Assembly (NCBI RefSeq): GCF_018130505.1
Contig: NZ_JAFCKH010000018.1
Coordinates: 1 to 64,000, forward strand
Source of the DNA: Bradyrhizobium tropiciagri
Lineage (GTDB): Bacteria; Pseudomonadota; Alphaproteobacteria; Rhizobiales; Xanthobacteraceae
Length of the DNA: 64,000 nt
Direction: 5' to 3'
Under the pieces are notes generated by a model. The model was not told the origin of the DNA, did not search any database, and saw nothing but the letters and a program-made list of their open reading frames with translations. A program made the position numbers and the translations under genes. Shown in pieces: positions 26,646 to 35,897 of this stretch (its first letter is position 1; the number at the start of each line of letters is the position of its first letter).

Positions 26646-26966
26646 CTAGCAGTCGTTTCCAGTCGCCACCTTTGCGCCCTGCGCCTCTTGCGCGGCCGTC
26701 GGCATCCCCTGCGTTTGCCGCTGCGCGTCCTGCGAGGATGTCGCCTCATTGCCTGCCGCCTTGTTCATGGACGCGGTCGGCGGATGCTCATTTCCGCGCG
26801 CGGCCGTGCCGTGGTCTCTGACTGCGAGGCGGCGCCCGGGGTTGGGCCCGAGCCAGCGTCCTTGTTTGCCATAGTGCAGGGGCCCGCCACTGCGATGCCG
26901 TAACTGAGGAGGAACGCTGCGCAGCCTGTGAGAACAGTTAGTCTTGAATTTATGACCGGAGCTCAT
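26646..26966 (-). pseudogene. Secreted small protein with frameshift
   Basis: LTVLTGCAAFLLSYGIAVAG is a signal peptide, then PCTMANKDAGSGPTPGAASQ in one frame; the C-terminal half, EHPPTASMNKAAGNEATSSQ, DAQRQTQGMPTAAQEAQG, is in another frame and ends in NDC. The joined product looks like a short exported rhizobial protein rich in Gln and Ala. At least two indels are needed. 26376-26645 has no supported gene. Confidence 0.5.
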
Positions 26967-27165
26967 TGAATGAGAACCATAGACAATCGCACCGGTAAAC
27001 TCGGAGTTCCTAATCGACCACCTTCGGTTAGGCGCTTGCAGAGCGGGCGAACTCAGGCTTTCATGGATGCGGCTGGCGTCTTCGGCGTCGCGTGCTTGCT
27101 TGAAAAACTCATTGCGCAGATTGCAGGGCGACATGGTTGGAGCGTGCGCTCGTTTTGCAGTTCCA

Positions 27166-27182
27166 GCATTTGCTTATGTGAA
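27166..27182 (+). repeat. GCATTTGCTTATGTGAA box
   Basis: One base different from the box at 11332 and identical to that at 27451. Confidence 0.5.
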
Positions 27183-27307
27183 AGAAACGGCCCTAACGCG
27201 CAGGTGCTCGCCGACCCGCCGGAGCCGTCCGGCAGGAGCGCCATAGGAACGCTATCGTCACTGGGCTGGTAGTACCGACTGCGCACCCGGATTACCCTTC
27301 CAGTGGG

Positions 27308-27340
27308 ATGAAGCAGGCCGGCGCCGACCTGTTTGCATAG
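27308..27340 (+). pseudogene. Last codons of a 10854-type gene
   Basis: MKQAGADLFA and a stop are identical to the end of the 10854 protein. The repeat module starts two bases later. Confidence 0.55.
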
Positions 27341-27341
27341 A

Positions 27342-27470
27342 GCCGCCCTAGCATCTTGTTGGTGGCCGTGGAGGCCAATGCTAGGGCCGTCTGCCTCCCT
27401 GTCGTCGAGACCAAGCAGGTCCCGCGATGATGCGCCTTCTGGCGAACACCGCATTTGCTTATGTGAATCG
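27342..27470 (+). repeat. Hairpin-plus-box module, copy A
   Basis: GCCCTAGCAT...ATGCTAGGGC stem, then GTCTGCC, GTCGAGACCAAGCAGG, a variable stretch, and GCATTTGCTTATGTGAATC. It aligns over its whole length with 34924-35056. Compensating changes keep the stem paired in both copies (CCTAGC/GCTAGG against CCCAGC/GCTGGG), which speaks for selection on RNA or DNA structure. Confidence 0.6.
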
Positions 27471-27774
27471 GCGATTCGCCAGATAGGCCCGCAATTCCTA
27501 TCTTCTGGCTATGCCCATAACGCGCAAAGCCGGTCGAGATCCGGCCAGGCTGCCCGTCAGTTCGTTGCCGATTGCAGTCCTACCTTGCTGAACGCGATGT
27601 TTCGTGACGCGAACAGATCGCCGCCGGCACTCGACACATGCTGCTTCAGCATATGCCGCGCAGAATGAAGCTGCGCGTGACCGAGATCGCGGAACTTTTC
27701 AACCAGATGAGGTCGCTGTCATGAACGCGGTCTGCATCCTCCGCGACACTGCGGTGGGTGTGTGAACTTCACCA

Positions 27775-28030
27775 AGATCAGCCGTGGACCGGCAATCACG
27801 CGTACGAACGCGCCGGTCGAGGTACTCAAGCGCTGCGGCAACAATCTTACTCGGGACAATGTCATGAAGGTGGTCGCCAACCTCGATTTGGAAATTGATG
27901 GTTTGATTCCCGGCATTCGCGTGAAAAACACCGAGACGGATTTTCATCCGATCGACCAAGTGCAAATGATGCGATTCACTGGCGAGCGGTGGGAGGCATA
28001 CGGCGCGATATTGGATGGGAATAAGATGAC
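27775..28030 (+). pseudogene. LivK-type ABC binding protein, C-terminal fragment
   Basis: EVLKRCGNNLTRDNVMKVVA, LIPGIRVKNTETDFHPIDQV, QMMRFTGERWEAYGAIL is the C-terminal end of a branched-chain-amino-acid-type periplasmic binding protein. The first 300 residues are absent. 27471-27774 has no gene. Confidence 0.6.
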
Positions 28031-28299
28031 GGCGCAAATGCCTGCAGCCAGCAACAGCAACAAAAAGAGCAGGATAGCCCACGAACTACGGTCGCTCATG
28101 ACGCCTCAGTTGGCGGTCTGTTTCGTTTCAGCTCGGCTAACAAAAAAGTGGCCCCGGCATAAAGAAAGCAGGTCGCGGGCCAGCAGACGCCGGTTTCAGT
28201 CCGCCTAATCCATTTCAGCCCCGGACAGGCGAAGAACTGAATTCGCGGTGAAAACCACCAAGGTCTGCACCGAGCAGTAGGCTTTTCTGGAGTACCAAA

Positions 28300-28378
28300 A
28301 TGCCCGTTGTTGCTGTGGGGAGCTCCTACGCTGATTATTATTGGCGGTGCTGGATACTGGCTGCTTCACATGCACTAA
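28300..28378 (+). pseudogene. Tiny membrane peptide, frameshifted
   Basis: MPVVA and, one base later, LWGAPTLIIIGGAGYWLLHM reconstruct a short single-helix protein of a kind common in rhizobia. Confidence 0.3.
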
Positions 28379-28979
28379 TCAATCGGCGATCAGAAACGGC
28401 TCGTCCCGACTGGACGGCCCGTTCGGCGAAACAGTCGGACTAGCGAGAGACACAAGACAATTGCGACTCGGTGGTTCACAGGTATAAAGCTGCAGACCTC
28501 CTGCCGAACCATACGACTACTCGCGATCGACCATGCTGTGTCGTGTGGTGGAGGGGATAACTGTTTGACGCGTCCCATTACCTTGGCGATGTCGGTGGGC
28601 TCTGCTGGCAGGAGTAAGCGAGGGCTCCATTTGCGGTCCTAGGCGGCGAATTCAATTTCTTCCGTGCAAAACGAAAATCATATCTCCCCGTGTTGATTGG
28701 CTCACTTCAATCTTCGCAATCAAGCGCGTCTCGCCCATGATGACCGGTCGTCGCCTTCAAGAACGGCTCTACGCCTGAGGTGATCGACGATGGACTTTCG
28801 GGATTTGTAGTGTGTACCATCCAGGAAGCGGACGGCCGCTCCGAGCTGTCTGTGCGCACAATGGTCCCCGGATCGACCTGCGGTGCGTGCGGCGCGTGGG
28901 TGGAGCGAGCAGCCAGAAGACTCTCTTGGTGCGAACGCGTCGCCTGCAGTCCCGGCTCGAACGCGTGTCGGCCTTAATA

Positions 28980-29501
28980 ATGTGGATGGAGCGCATGAGC
29001 ATCTTTGGAAGGCAGCAAGGTACTCTGGTCCCTGTCCACGAGGACAACGCAAACACCAAGGACTGGCTCATTCTTCTTGAAGCGGCCACCATCGTCGGGC
29101 ACGAACGCGAAAAACTGCGCGTTGCCCTCACTACACAGGACCGGCAGTTGGTGAAGAAGCGGAGACTTTTTCGTAAGCCGGAATTCTTTCTCGTTTTGGA
29201 CGGCTATGATCCGCGGATCCACGCCCTCTACTTCTGTCCTCAACTCTACAAGCACGAAGACGGAAGTCTCGTCCCGCTGAGCGGGTCTGAGATCGGCCAA
29301 TTGATGGCGAAGGCGCTGGAGGGCGGAGCGATCGAGAAGGCACCGTGGTACGCACCCGTCGACGCATTGCCCGCCGATCCCGTGATCAAAGCATCCTCTA
29401 AAATGGAGTTCGACAGCCTTGTGGTCGACCCAGCTGGCGCGAAGGCAGTCAAGACGCCCCTTACAATCGAGTCTTCGACAGATCCTGAAGCGCCGAACTA
29501 G
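28980..29501 (+). CDS. Conserved-looking hypothetical protein
   Basis: 173 residues from ATG 28980 (ATG 28995 also possible): MSIFGRQQGTLVPVHEDNAN follows the start, then LILLEAATIVGHEREKLRVA, FRKPEFFLVLDGYDPRIHAL and a Pro/Ala-rich acidic tail. The frame is open upstream to 28812 but without family support. It is soluble and beta-rich in the middle; I do not recognise the family. 28379-28979 holds nothing else I can assign. Confidence 0.55.
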   Translation: MWMERMSIFGRQQGTLVPVHEDNANTKDWLILLEAATIVGHEREKLRVALTTQDRQLVKKRRLFRKPEFFLVLDGYDPRIHALYFCPQLYKHEDGSLVPLSGSEIGQLMAKALEGGAIEKAPWYAPVDALPADPVIKASSKMEFDSLVVDPAGAKAVKTPLTIESSTDPEAPN

Positions 29502-29656
29502 GCCGTCAGGTTGGTTACCGCCCAGTCCAAAATGACCAAGCACGAGAATGTGCTACTGCAACGCACGCTTCGTCGCCGCCTAGCGCCTGGTCGGATTCTG
29601 CGAAAGTACACCGATCATGCGGATGTCGACTGTGAGACATCCGCGTCGGTCCAGTT

Positions 29657-30078
29657 TCAAACGTGCAAGAACATCTTAATTCTGCAAAGACCGAAGCTCT
29701 CACGGGCTGTGTAGGTCACTGCTTCGATCTTATTGCCGTCGAGATCGCGCACAAAGGCTCCATAATAAAATTTGCATTGTATTTTTTCCGGATGCCCGGC
29801 GCCCCATCGTCCGTTCCGCCGTTCGCCACCGCTTCCGCATGGAAGCGTCTCACTGTTTCTCGGTAGGGCGCTTGGAATGCAACGTGGACCCCGTTGCCAG
29901 GTCTGGCAGGCTCACCATTCTCCGGCGTACCGAGACTAAAGACAATACCGGATGCACCATAGTGAACGGACTGATCCGAGGACTTGAGGACGCGAAAGCC
30001 AATCAATGCCATTAACGGATCATAGAATAAACGCGCCCGATGCACGTCATTCGTTCCTATAGATACATGATGGATCAT
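29657..30078 (-). pseudogene. VOC (glyoxalase-fold) protein with a late frameshift
   Basis: From ATG 30078 MIHHVSIGTNDVHRARLFYD, then ALIGFRVL, GNGVHVAFQAP give a typical VOC half-barrel. One base is missing near 29770, so the proper end, YYGAFVRDLDGNKIEAVTYT, is in a different frame. VOC proteins bind a metal through His and Glu; the last Glu (IEAV) lies in the shifted part. The lesion may be recent or a sequence error. Confidence 0.6.
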
Positions 30079-30323
30079 GCGCACGGTCCTCAAAAGGGGC
30101 ACGAGAAGCGACTGACACCAATCAGTCGGCTTCTCTTGGGTTCGTCCGATCTCACTGTTCTTATCCGCGCGCCTGACTTGGTTTTCGATTGTTCTACCGC
30201 TGTCGACTCGGTTTGAATCCGACGCTGCGCGACGATGTTCAAAGCGCGAGGGTAGAGCTCACTGCCGCAGCGCCGTTGACCAGCATTGATTTCAGAAGCC
30301 TGACAATCTCTCCTATCCGACTG

Positions 30324-31109
30324 CTAATGCTTTGCGGAGCCCGGCTCCGCCATTTTCCGATGCTGTTTCGCGAGCGTCTCCGCCGGCGTCACGTTCGCCA
30401 CCGCGGACTGGACCTTATTCTTGAGGCCGGTGACGACATCGCCCTCGCCATTCATCATGGCGTCAAAGCCATGGCGCGCGACCATGGCAGGATCGTCTTT
30501 TTCCTCGGAACCCACCTTGGTGTCGAGCATGGCGGCTCGCTTGAAGAACTCGGTTTCGGTCGCGCCCGGCATGAGGCAGGTTACGGTAACCTTGGTGCCA
30601 CGAAGCTCCTCACGAAGCGCAAACGACAGTGAATTCAGATAAGCCTTCGACGCATTGTAGACTGCCTGAAAGCTGCCAGGCGTAAAGCCAGCAATCGAGC
30701 CCGTGATCAGAATACGTCCCTGATTCCACCGACGCATGTCGTTGCCGACCTTATGCAACAGGCTGGTCGTTCCGGTTACATTCGTGTCGATTACATTGCA
30801 TATCGCGGCGAGGTCCTGATCCAGAAACGCATGGCCAAGTCCGCGCCCGGCATTCGCCATCAGTACATCGATCTGACGGCCCTTGGCAGCCGCGTGAAGC
30901 TGGTCGACGCCTTCTTGCGTTGCGAGGTCGACGTGAAGTGCCTCCACGGAACCCGCGCCGGGCTCACGTCGTAAGTTGGTGGCCGCTGCTTCAATTGCCA
31001 CCTCATCCGCAGCAATTAGCAAGTCAAATCCTTCGCGTGCGCAAATCCGCGCAAACTCTAAACCGATGCCTGTCGAGGCTCCGGTCACGATTGCAAATTG
31101 CCGGTCCAT
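30324..31109 (-). CDS. Short-chain dehydrogenase/reductase
   Basis: 261 residues. NAD(P) loop TGASTGIG (9-16), NAG motif in VLMANAGRG, catalytic Ser in ITGSIAG and the YNASK pair (Tyr, Lys). It is a classical SDR; substrate unknown. The C-terminal MMNGEGDVVTGLKNKVQ resembles DltE-like members. It diverges from the zinc alcohol dehydrogenase at 31230; the gap has symmetrical GGAAC elements. 30103-30323 has no gene. Confidence 0.85.
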   Translation of the reverse strand: MDRQFAIVTGASTGIGLEFARICAREGFDLLIAADEVAIEAAATNLRREPGAGSVEALHVDLATQEGVDQLHAAAKGRQIDVLMANAGRGLGHAFLDQDLAAICNVIDTNVTGTTSLLHKVGNDMRRWNQGRILITGSIAGFTPGSFQAVYNASKAYLNSLSFALREELRGTKVTVTCLMPGATETEFFKRAAMLDTKVGSEEKDDPAMVARHGFDAMMNGEGDVVTGLKNKVQSAVANVTPAETLAKQHRKMAEPGSAKH

Positions 31110-31141
31110 CTCTCTCTCCGTTGTCTCGGATGTGCGTGTTT

Positions 31142-31200
31142 AATCGCGTTGGGGATCGGCCGTTCCTACGCATTAGGAACTTCGAGGCACAGTCTCGATT
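31142..31200. promoter_or_regulatory. Divergent promoter region with GTTCC-9-GGAAC
   Basis: GTTCC (31162) and GGAAC (31176) form an inverted pair. In each direction a GATT follows 16 bases later, so both genes have GGAAC-N16-GATT, a weak EcfG-type match. Confidence 0.35.
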
Positions 31201-31229
31201 AGCCGTCATCCCCCGGCTGGAGTTTCCCC

Positions 31230-32408
31230 ATGAAAGCTCTCACTTGGCACGGCAAAGGCGACATTCGGTGCGAGACCGTACCGGATCCGAAGATCGAGCA
31301 CGGGCGCGACGCCATCATCAAGGTGACCGCCTGTGCCATCTGCGGATCGGACCTGCACCTCCTCGATGGCGTGATGCCGAGCATGGAGAAAGGCGATGTG
31401 GTGGGCCATGAGACGATGGGCGAGGTCGTCGAGCTCGGCAAGGACAATACCAAGCTCAAGGTTGGCGACCGGGTCGTGGTGCCGTTCACGATCTCCTGCG
31501 GTGAATGCTTCTTCTGCAAGCGTGGCTTCTATTCTGGGTGCGAGCGGTCTAACCCGAATGCCAGAATGGCTGAGAAGATGTGGGGCCACTCTCCGGCCGG
31601 GTTGTTCGGCTACTCGCACATGCTCGGCGGCTTTGCCGGCGGTCAGGCGGAATACTTGCGGGTGCCCTATGCCGATGTTGGACCTTACCAAGTTCCGGAA
31701 GACCTTACCGACGAACAGGTCTTGTTCTTGTCGGACATCTTTCCAACCGGCTACATGGCTGCCGAGTTCTGCAACATCAACGGCGGCGAGACAGTGGCGG
31801 TGTGGGGTTGCGGCCCTGTAGGGCAATTCGCGATCAAGAGCGCGTTTTTGCTGGGCGCCGAGCGCGTGCTGGCGATCGACACCATTCCGGAACGCCTGGC
31901 GCTCGCTGCGCAGACGGGGGCAACGGTGCTCGACTTCAAGAAGGACGACATCTTCGATCGCATCCAGGAATTGACCGGCGGCCGCGGCGCCGACGCCTGC
32001 ATCGATGCCGTAGGAACCGAACCTGAAACGATGGCCAGCATTGGTTCTGTGATCGACCGGATCAAGGTCGCGACGTTCATGGGGACAGACCGGCCGCACG
32101 TCCTTCGTCAGGCGATCGAATGTTGCCGAAATTTCGGTACGGTGTCCATCGTCGGCGTCTACGGCGGTTATCTGGACAAGATTCCTATGGGCAGCGCGAT
32201 TAATCGCGGCCTCACATTCCGGATGGCCCAGACACCGGTTCAGCGTTATATGCCGAGGCTAATGGAGCGCATTCAGAAGGGTCAGATTGATCCATCTTTC
32301 GTCATTACCCATCGCGCAACGCTCGAGGAGGGACCGGAGCTTTACAAAACTTTCCGCGACAAGAAGGACGGTTGCATCAAAATCGTGATGAAGCCTTTCG
32401 GACCCTGA
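31230..32408 (+). CDS. Zinc-dependent alcohol/formaldehyde dehydrogenase
   Basis: 392 residues. Catalytic zinc ligands CAICGSDLH and VVGHET, the four-Cys structural zinc loop [15 protein letters not shown], and nucleotide loop GCGPVG. Length and the extra loop before [13 protein letters not shown] match the glutathione-independent formaldehyde-dehydrogenase-like group, which oxidises alcohols or aldehydes with NAD. The divergent SDR probably acts in the same context. Confidence 0.88.
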   Translation: MKALTWHGKGDIRCETVPDPKIEHGRDAIIKVTACAICGSDLHLLDGVMPSMEKGDVVGHETMGEVVELGKDNTKLKVGDRVVVPFTISCGECFFCKRGFYSGCERSNPNARMAEKMWGHSPAGLFGYSHMLGGFAGGQAEYLRVPYADVGPYQVPEDLTDEQVLFLSDIFPTGYMAAEFCNINGGETVAVWGCGPVGQFAIKSAFLLGAERVLAIDTIPERLALAAQTGATVLDFKKDDIFDRIQELTGGRGADACIDAVGTEPETMASIGSVIDRIKVATFMGTDRPHVLRQAIECCRNFGTVSIVGVYGGYLDKIPMGSAINRGLTFRMAQTPVQRYMPRLMERIQKGQIDPSFVITHRATLEEGPELYKTFRDKKDGCIKIVMKPFGP

Positions 32409-32436
32409 CGGCTTGGGCCTATCCGAGCGGATCAAA

Positions 32437-33601
32437 ATGGAGAGCACTGACAAATATTTTGAGCGAAAGTTCGAAGAACTGAACCTTTTGAACAGCTGTC
32501 TGACTGCACCGTTGTTGGTGGATCGCCCGAATTCGATCACTGAGGTCATTCGCAAGAAATTCGAATTGACCGCGGCTCTCAGGGCCGACCATGAACTCCA
32601 GGAATGGAACGCCACAGAGACGGCTTGGGCCATCGTCCAACCAGCGGCCCCTTCAAGTTCCGGTACGACTATCAACGCGCGGACCTTACCGTGGAGGGAC
32701 CGTCATTCTATGAGCTCGATGAGGAGCTCGTTCGGCAATCGATTTATACGGCGTCCGGCATGGCCGCGATTGCTTCGCTTCTGTTTGCATACTGCAAATC
32801 GCTCGGAAGCGCGGAGGTCATTGCATTAAAAGGTTCTTACGGGGAAACACTGGAGCTGGATCCACAACTATGCTCGTCAGTTACGGCTCGTGGTTGGGTC
32901 GATCGACAATTTAAGCATCCAGAGTGACAGTCGCCGGATTTTGCTGCTGGATTCGTGCATCTCATCCCGCGACTTCCGCGATGCCGTGAATTCCACAAGG
33001 CCACTCTTCGACCTCATCATCTTCGATACGACCTGCTTTACCAACAGCTCAGGTCGCATTGAGCAGGTCGTTCGGTGGTCGCGTCGCTGGGCGATACCCT
33101 TAATTTTGGTTAGAAGTCACAACAAGCTGGATTCATTGGGCGCGGAGTATGGGCGGCTCGGCTCCGTTACGTTTATCCGCAATGAATGCGCCACAAAGGG
33201 TTTGGCCTCCTCTAGTCTCGAAGCGCTTCTCAATGAAACAAGCGACGCTATCAGGCTGTTGGGCAACGCTGCCCTGCCGGCCCACTTTCCGCCTTATGTT
33301 GGCACATTGCCCTACCGCCTTTTGACAAAAAGGCGTGCGACATCAATTCTGCAAAATGGTCGCTTTGCCTCTCGGTATTTCGCCGCGAAACTGCGGGGCT
33401 TGCCGTCGCAATTGCAGCCCGTCCACGGCGTTTACGTCACCTTGGGATCGCTTTGGATTTGACTTCGCGGCAGCGGAGTGGTTCCACGACCTGGCGGCGG
33501 ATCGCTATAGCGTCCGCCTAGCTGTTCCGGATCTCCCCTCGGACCTCTGGAGCGAGCTGACCAGAACCATCGGCGATTCGTGGCTTGCTTCAATCGACTG
33601 A
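32437..33601 (+). pseudogene. PLP-enzyme-like protein broken by three frameshifts
   Basis: Pieces in order: KYFERKFEELNLLNSCLTAP; SFYELDEELVRQSIYTASGM and AEVIALKGSYGETLEL; IFDTTCFTNSSGRI, PLILVRSHNKLDSLGAEYGR, LGS; FAAAEWFHDLAADRYSVRLA. The SGMAA...GxYGET...D-x-T...RSHxKLDSLG order resembles a fold-type I PLP enzyme of the Cys/Met group, with the Lys of NKLDSLG as possible Schiff base. Shifts lie near 32630, 32862 and 33445. I do not recognise a close family, so the assignment is tentative. Confidence 0.45.
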
Positions 33602-33727
33602 TTCTGCATCCAGAATACCTATCGAGGTCGAGCGTCGATCTGGTCATCCCTTGGTGCAAAAAACGCAATACCGTGAGACTCCCCTCGCATTCCTGGTTAC
33701 CGACCCTCACGGATTCCCGACGACTTC

Positions 33728-33950
33728 GTGCCGCGAGAGATCGGCCAAGCCATCAACGCCGGCTATCCATGGCTCGAGATCCGCTGCTCGCGCTGCAAGG
33801 CGCCGCGTTCGGTCGAGCTCGCCGCCCCCCACGCCGCCACCATCTGCGTGCACGATCTCGCCGCGCGATTGCGCTGCGTCAAATGCGGCAAGGCAAGCAA
33901 GCGACCGCCGAGCTGCTGCACCTGGCGTCCCGCGAAAGAGCTGGTCATCA
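33728..33950 (+). pseudogene. Zinc-ribbon protein remnant, third copy type
   Basis: VPREIGQAINAGYPWLEIRC, SRCK and later RLRCVKCGKA give two CxxC pairs in the layout of the 146 and 10122 proteins. The N terminus is lost and the C terminus runs into other sequence. Confidence 0.45.
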
Positions 33951-33963
33951 CCGGCTTGACGCG

Positions 33964-34292
33964 GCGCCGCGACACCGGTTTCGCCGGGGAGAAGTGGAAC
34001 ATCTCTTACGACGGCGGCGTGCGCGTCGGCTCGATTGGACAGCGCGTCGGCGTACCGAACCACTCGACCAGTGGGAATGGAAGTGCGGCTTCTATCGAGA
34101 GCGCGATCAGCAGGAATGGAACGAGCGCAAGCAACCATATGGGCGCGCGCCGAGCTACAGCCTTCTCAACAGCCATCGTCGCCAATGCGATGTGCCTGCG
34201 GCGCGTTGTTTGATCGCCACGTGTCCGCCGAGATTTGGCGCCGTGCCCCGCACATCTACGCCGCACAACTGCCCGATGGAATTCGTCGATGA
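33964..34292 (+). pseudogene. Decayed hypothetical protein before 34289
   Basis: Three frames are needed: KWNISYDGGVRVGSIGQRVG, then DQWEWKCGFY, then SSPMRCACGALFDRHVSAEI and RRAPHIYAAQLPDGIRR. The end has a CxCG...H...H pattern. Its stop overlaps the ATG at 34289 (ATGA), which shows that the two were once an operon. Confidence 0.45.
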
Positions 34293-34546
34293 AACACGCC
34301 ACCAACCGCAAATACGCCGATCCGGAACAAGCCGCTCGCCGCCTGATGGAGCATGCCCGCGCCTTCGAACCGGTGCAGGACGGCCGAATCTACATCGGAT
34401 CAAGGCCCGCTTCTGTTCGAGGACAAAGCACGCCGGCCGAATATTGCGCGGGGCTGAAGCTGTCGATTGAGCGCGATTGGCTCGCGGCGCACGAGAGCGG
34501 AACCTATCTCCGCATGAAGCAGGCCGGCAGGCAGCGGTCATTTTGA
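34289..34546 (+). CDS. Small protein, second RLMEHARxFEP member
   Basis: 85 residues: MKHATNRKYADPEQAARRLM, EHARAFEPVQDGRIYIGSRP, then STPAEYCAGLKLSIE and LRMKQAGRQRSF. It is a paralogue of 10854 with an altered middle (SRPASVRGQ) and end. The start overlaps the preceding decayed gene. Confidence 0.6.
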   Translation: MKHATNRKYADPEQAARRLMEHARAFEPVQDGRIYIGSRPASVRGQSTPAEYCAGLKLSIERDWLAAHESGTYLRMKQAGRQRSF

Positions 34547-34565
34547 AAACTGACAGAAAGATTTC

Positions 34566-34835
34566 TCAATGCTTCGCTTGGCGCGCTGGTTGGGGTCTCT
34601 GGGGCGCCTCGGCACCATCTTTAAATAGCTCTCGCACCTCGCCGGCCTGAATTGCCAGCACCTCCACCTCACGCTTCCTGAGGCGCGCACCGGTCAGGAC
34701 AACGGTCCATCCTTCCGGGATCGAGTTCAGAACCCTCAAGACCGCCTCCTCCGGGGAGGTGGCACACACCCAAATCCGGAACGTATTGTCATCCGTCCGG
34801 ACGCGGACCAGATGCACAGCGGCGGAGCGGGCCAT
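34566..34835 (-). CDS. Small conserved protein (LVRVRTxDNTFRxWV type)
   Basis: 89 residues: MARSAAVHLVRVRTDDNTFR, IWVCATSPEEAVLRVLNSIP, EGWTVVLTGARL then EVEVLAIQAGEVRELFK. A frequent short rhizobial protein with a beta-alpha fold and unknown function. It stands alone on the minus strand. Confidence 0.65.
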   Translation of the reverse strand: MARSAAVHLVRVRTDDNTFRIWVCATSPEEAVLRVLNSIPEGWTVVLTGARLRKREVEVLAIQAGEVRELFKDGAEAPQRPQPARQAKH

Positions 34836-34923
34836 TGGCAGAGTATGCGCTGTCGACAGTCAACGCACCAGAGCGGAACCCCGCCACAATTACTGATCGA
34901 CTACCCGGAGCCGACCTCTGCAT

Positions 34924-35056
34924 AAAGCGGCCCCAGCATTTTTGGGGGCGCGTGGAGCCTATGCTGGGGCCGTCTGCCCACCCCGTTGTCGAGACCAAGC
35001 AGGCAACGACAGGCTGCGCTTTCGAAGGGAGAGGCGCATTTGCATATGTGAATCGG
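34924..35056 (+). repeat. Hairpin-plus-box module, copy B
   Basis: GGCCCCAGCAT...ATGCTGGGGCC stem, then GTCTGCC, GTCGAGACCAAGCAGG, variable 40 bases, GCATTTGCATATGTGAATC. See copy A at 27342. Upstream bases resemble the end of a 10854-type gene, as in copy A. Confidence 0.6.
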
Positions 35057-35167
35057 GAGCGATTGTCCCCATGACGATGGCGCATCCCTCGGCGCTGCGG
35101 GCTTGATGCTACTCCTCACCCCCCGATGCCTGTCTTCTGGCGGGCCCCCCTGGTTGCGGAGTTGCGT

Positions 35168-35516
35168 ATGCATCAGGCCAGCTGGATGCCGGCCGCTCTG
35201 CCCGGAACCGATCAGGCCGTGTATCTAGTCGTCGATGATTTTGGCCCGACCGGCCGCGCCTGGCGTGAGGTCCATCTCGAGACCACCGACCTCGAAACCG
35301 TCATCCACGCCATGCTTTCCGGCGAGTACCATGATCCGATCAGGGTCGTGGCCTTCAATACGACAGAGCGCTGGTCCGAAGACGTATCCGAGGACGTCGC
35401 CCGCGAGCTGCAGCGCCGCTGGGACCTCCAGCTGATCGACGTGCAATCGGGCGTACAGGGGCTTCGTCGATCGACACATCGGCGACCGGCGCCAGTTCAT
35501 CCTGCGGCTGGTCTAA
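35168..35516 (+). pseudogene. Second member of the 12106 family, late frameshift
   Basis: MHQASWMPAALPGTDQAVYL, VVDDFGPTGRAWREVHLETT, ERWSEDVSEDVARELQRRWD match the 12106 protein. Near 35455 the frame shifts and the proper end, VDRHIGDRRQFILRLV with stop, is found one base over. It may have lost function. Confidence 0.6.
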
Positions 35517-35536
35517 GCGCCCTCAAAGCGGCATTC

Positions 35537-35897
35537 GATCACGACGAACTAGGCCCGCGATCCTGAACCTGTTCAGGGTCGTCAACCGCTACGTCGGCAA
35601 CCTCGCGCCGATGCCGGGCGTCTTCCCCGACTACCCTGCCCCGGTGATCTGCAACGCCGGCGATGATCTCGAACTGGGGCTGATGCGCTGGGGCATGCCA
35701 CCCCGCCGCGCACGGACGGCACGCCGGTCACCAACATCCGTAACACGTCCTCGCCGCACTGGCGCGGCTGGCTGAAGCCCGAGAGCCGCTGCCTGATGCC
35801 ATTTAACAGCTTCGCGGAGTACGCGCCGGAGCCAAACCCTAAGACAAAGAAGAAGAATGTCATCTGGTTCGCGCTCGACGACGATCGGCCACTGAGC
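35537..35897 (+). pseudogene. SRAP (YedK/HMCES-like) protein fragment
   Basis: LFRVVNRYVGNLAPMPGVFP, DYPAPVICNAGDDLELGLMR, WGMPP, then NIRNTSSPHWRGWLKPESRC and FNSFAEYAPEPNPK with ALDDDRPL in other frames. SRAP proteins crosslink to abasic sites in single-stranded DNA through Cys2. Here the Cys2 start is lost, TAG replaces CAG after ITTN, and the gene stops at RPL where the recombinase begins. Confidence 0.7.

Noticed and set aside
28390-28578. Minus-strand frame of 62 residues
   Set aside because: No family, no ribosome site and uneven composition.
30200-30215. GGTTTGAATCCGACG looked like a tRNA T arm
   Set aside because: No acceptor or anticodon stem could be folded around it; no other tRNA candidate was seen in the window.
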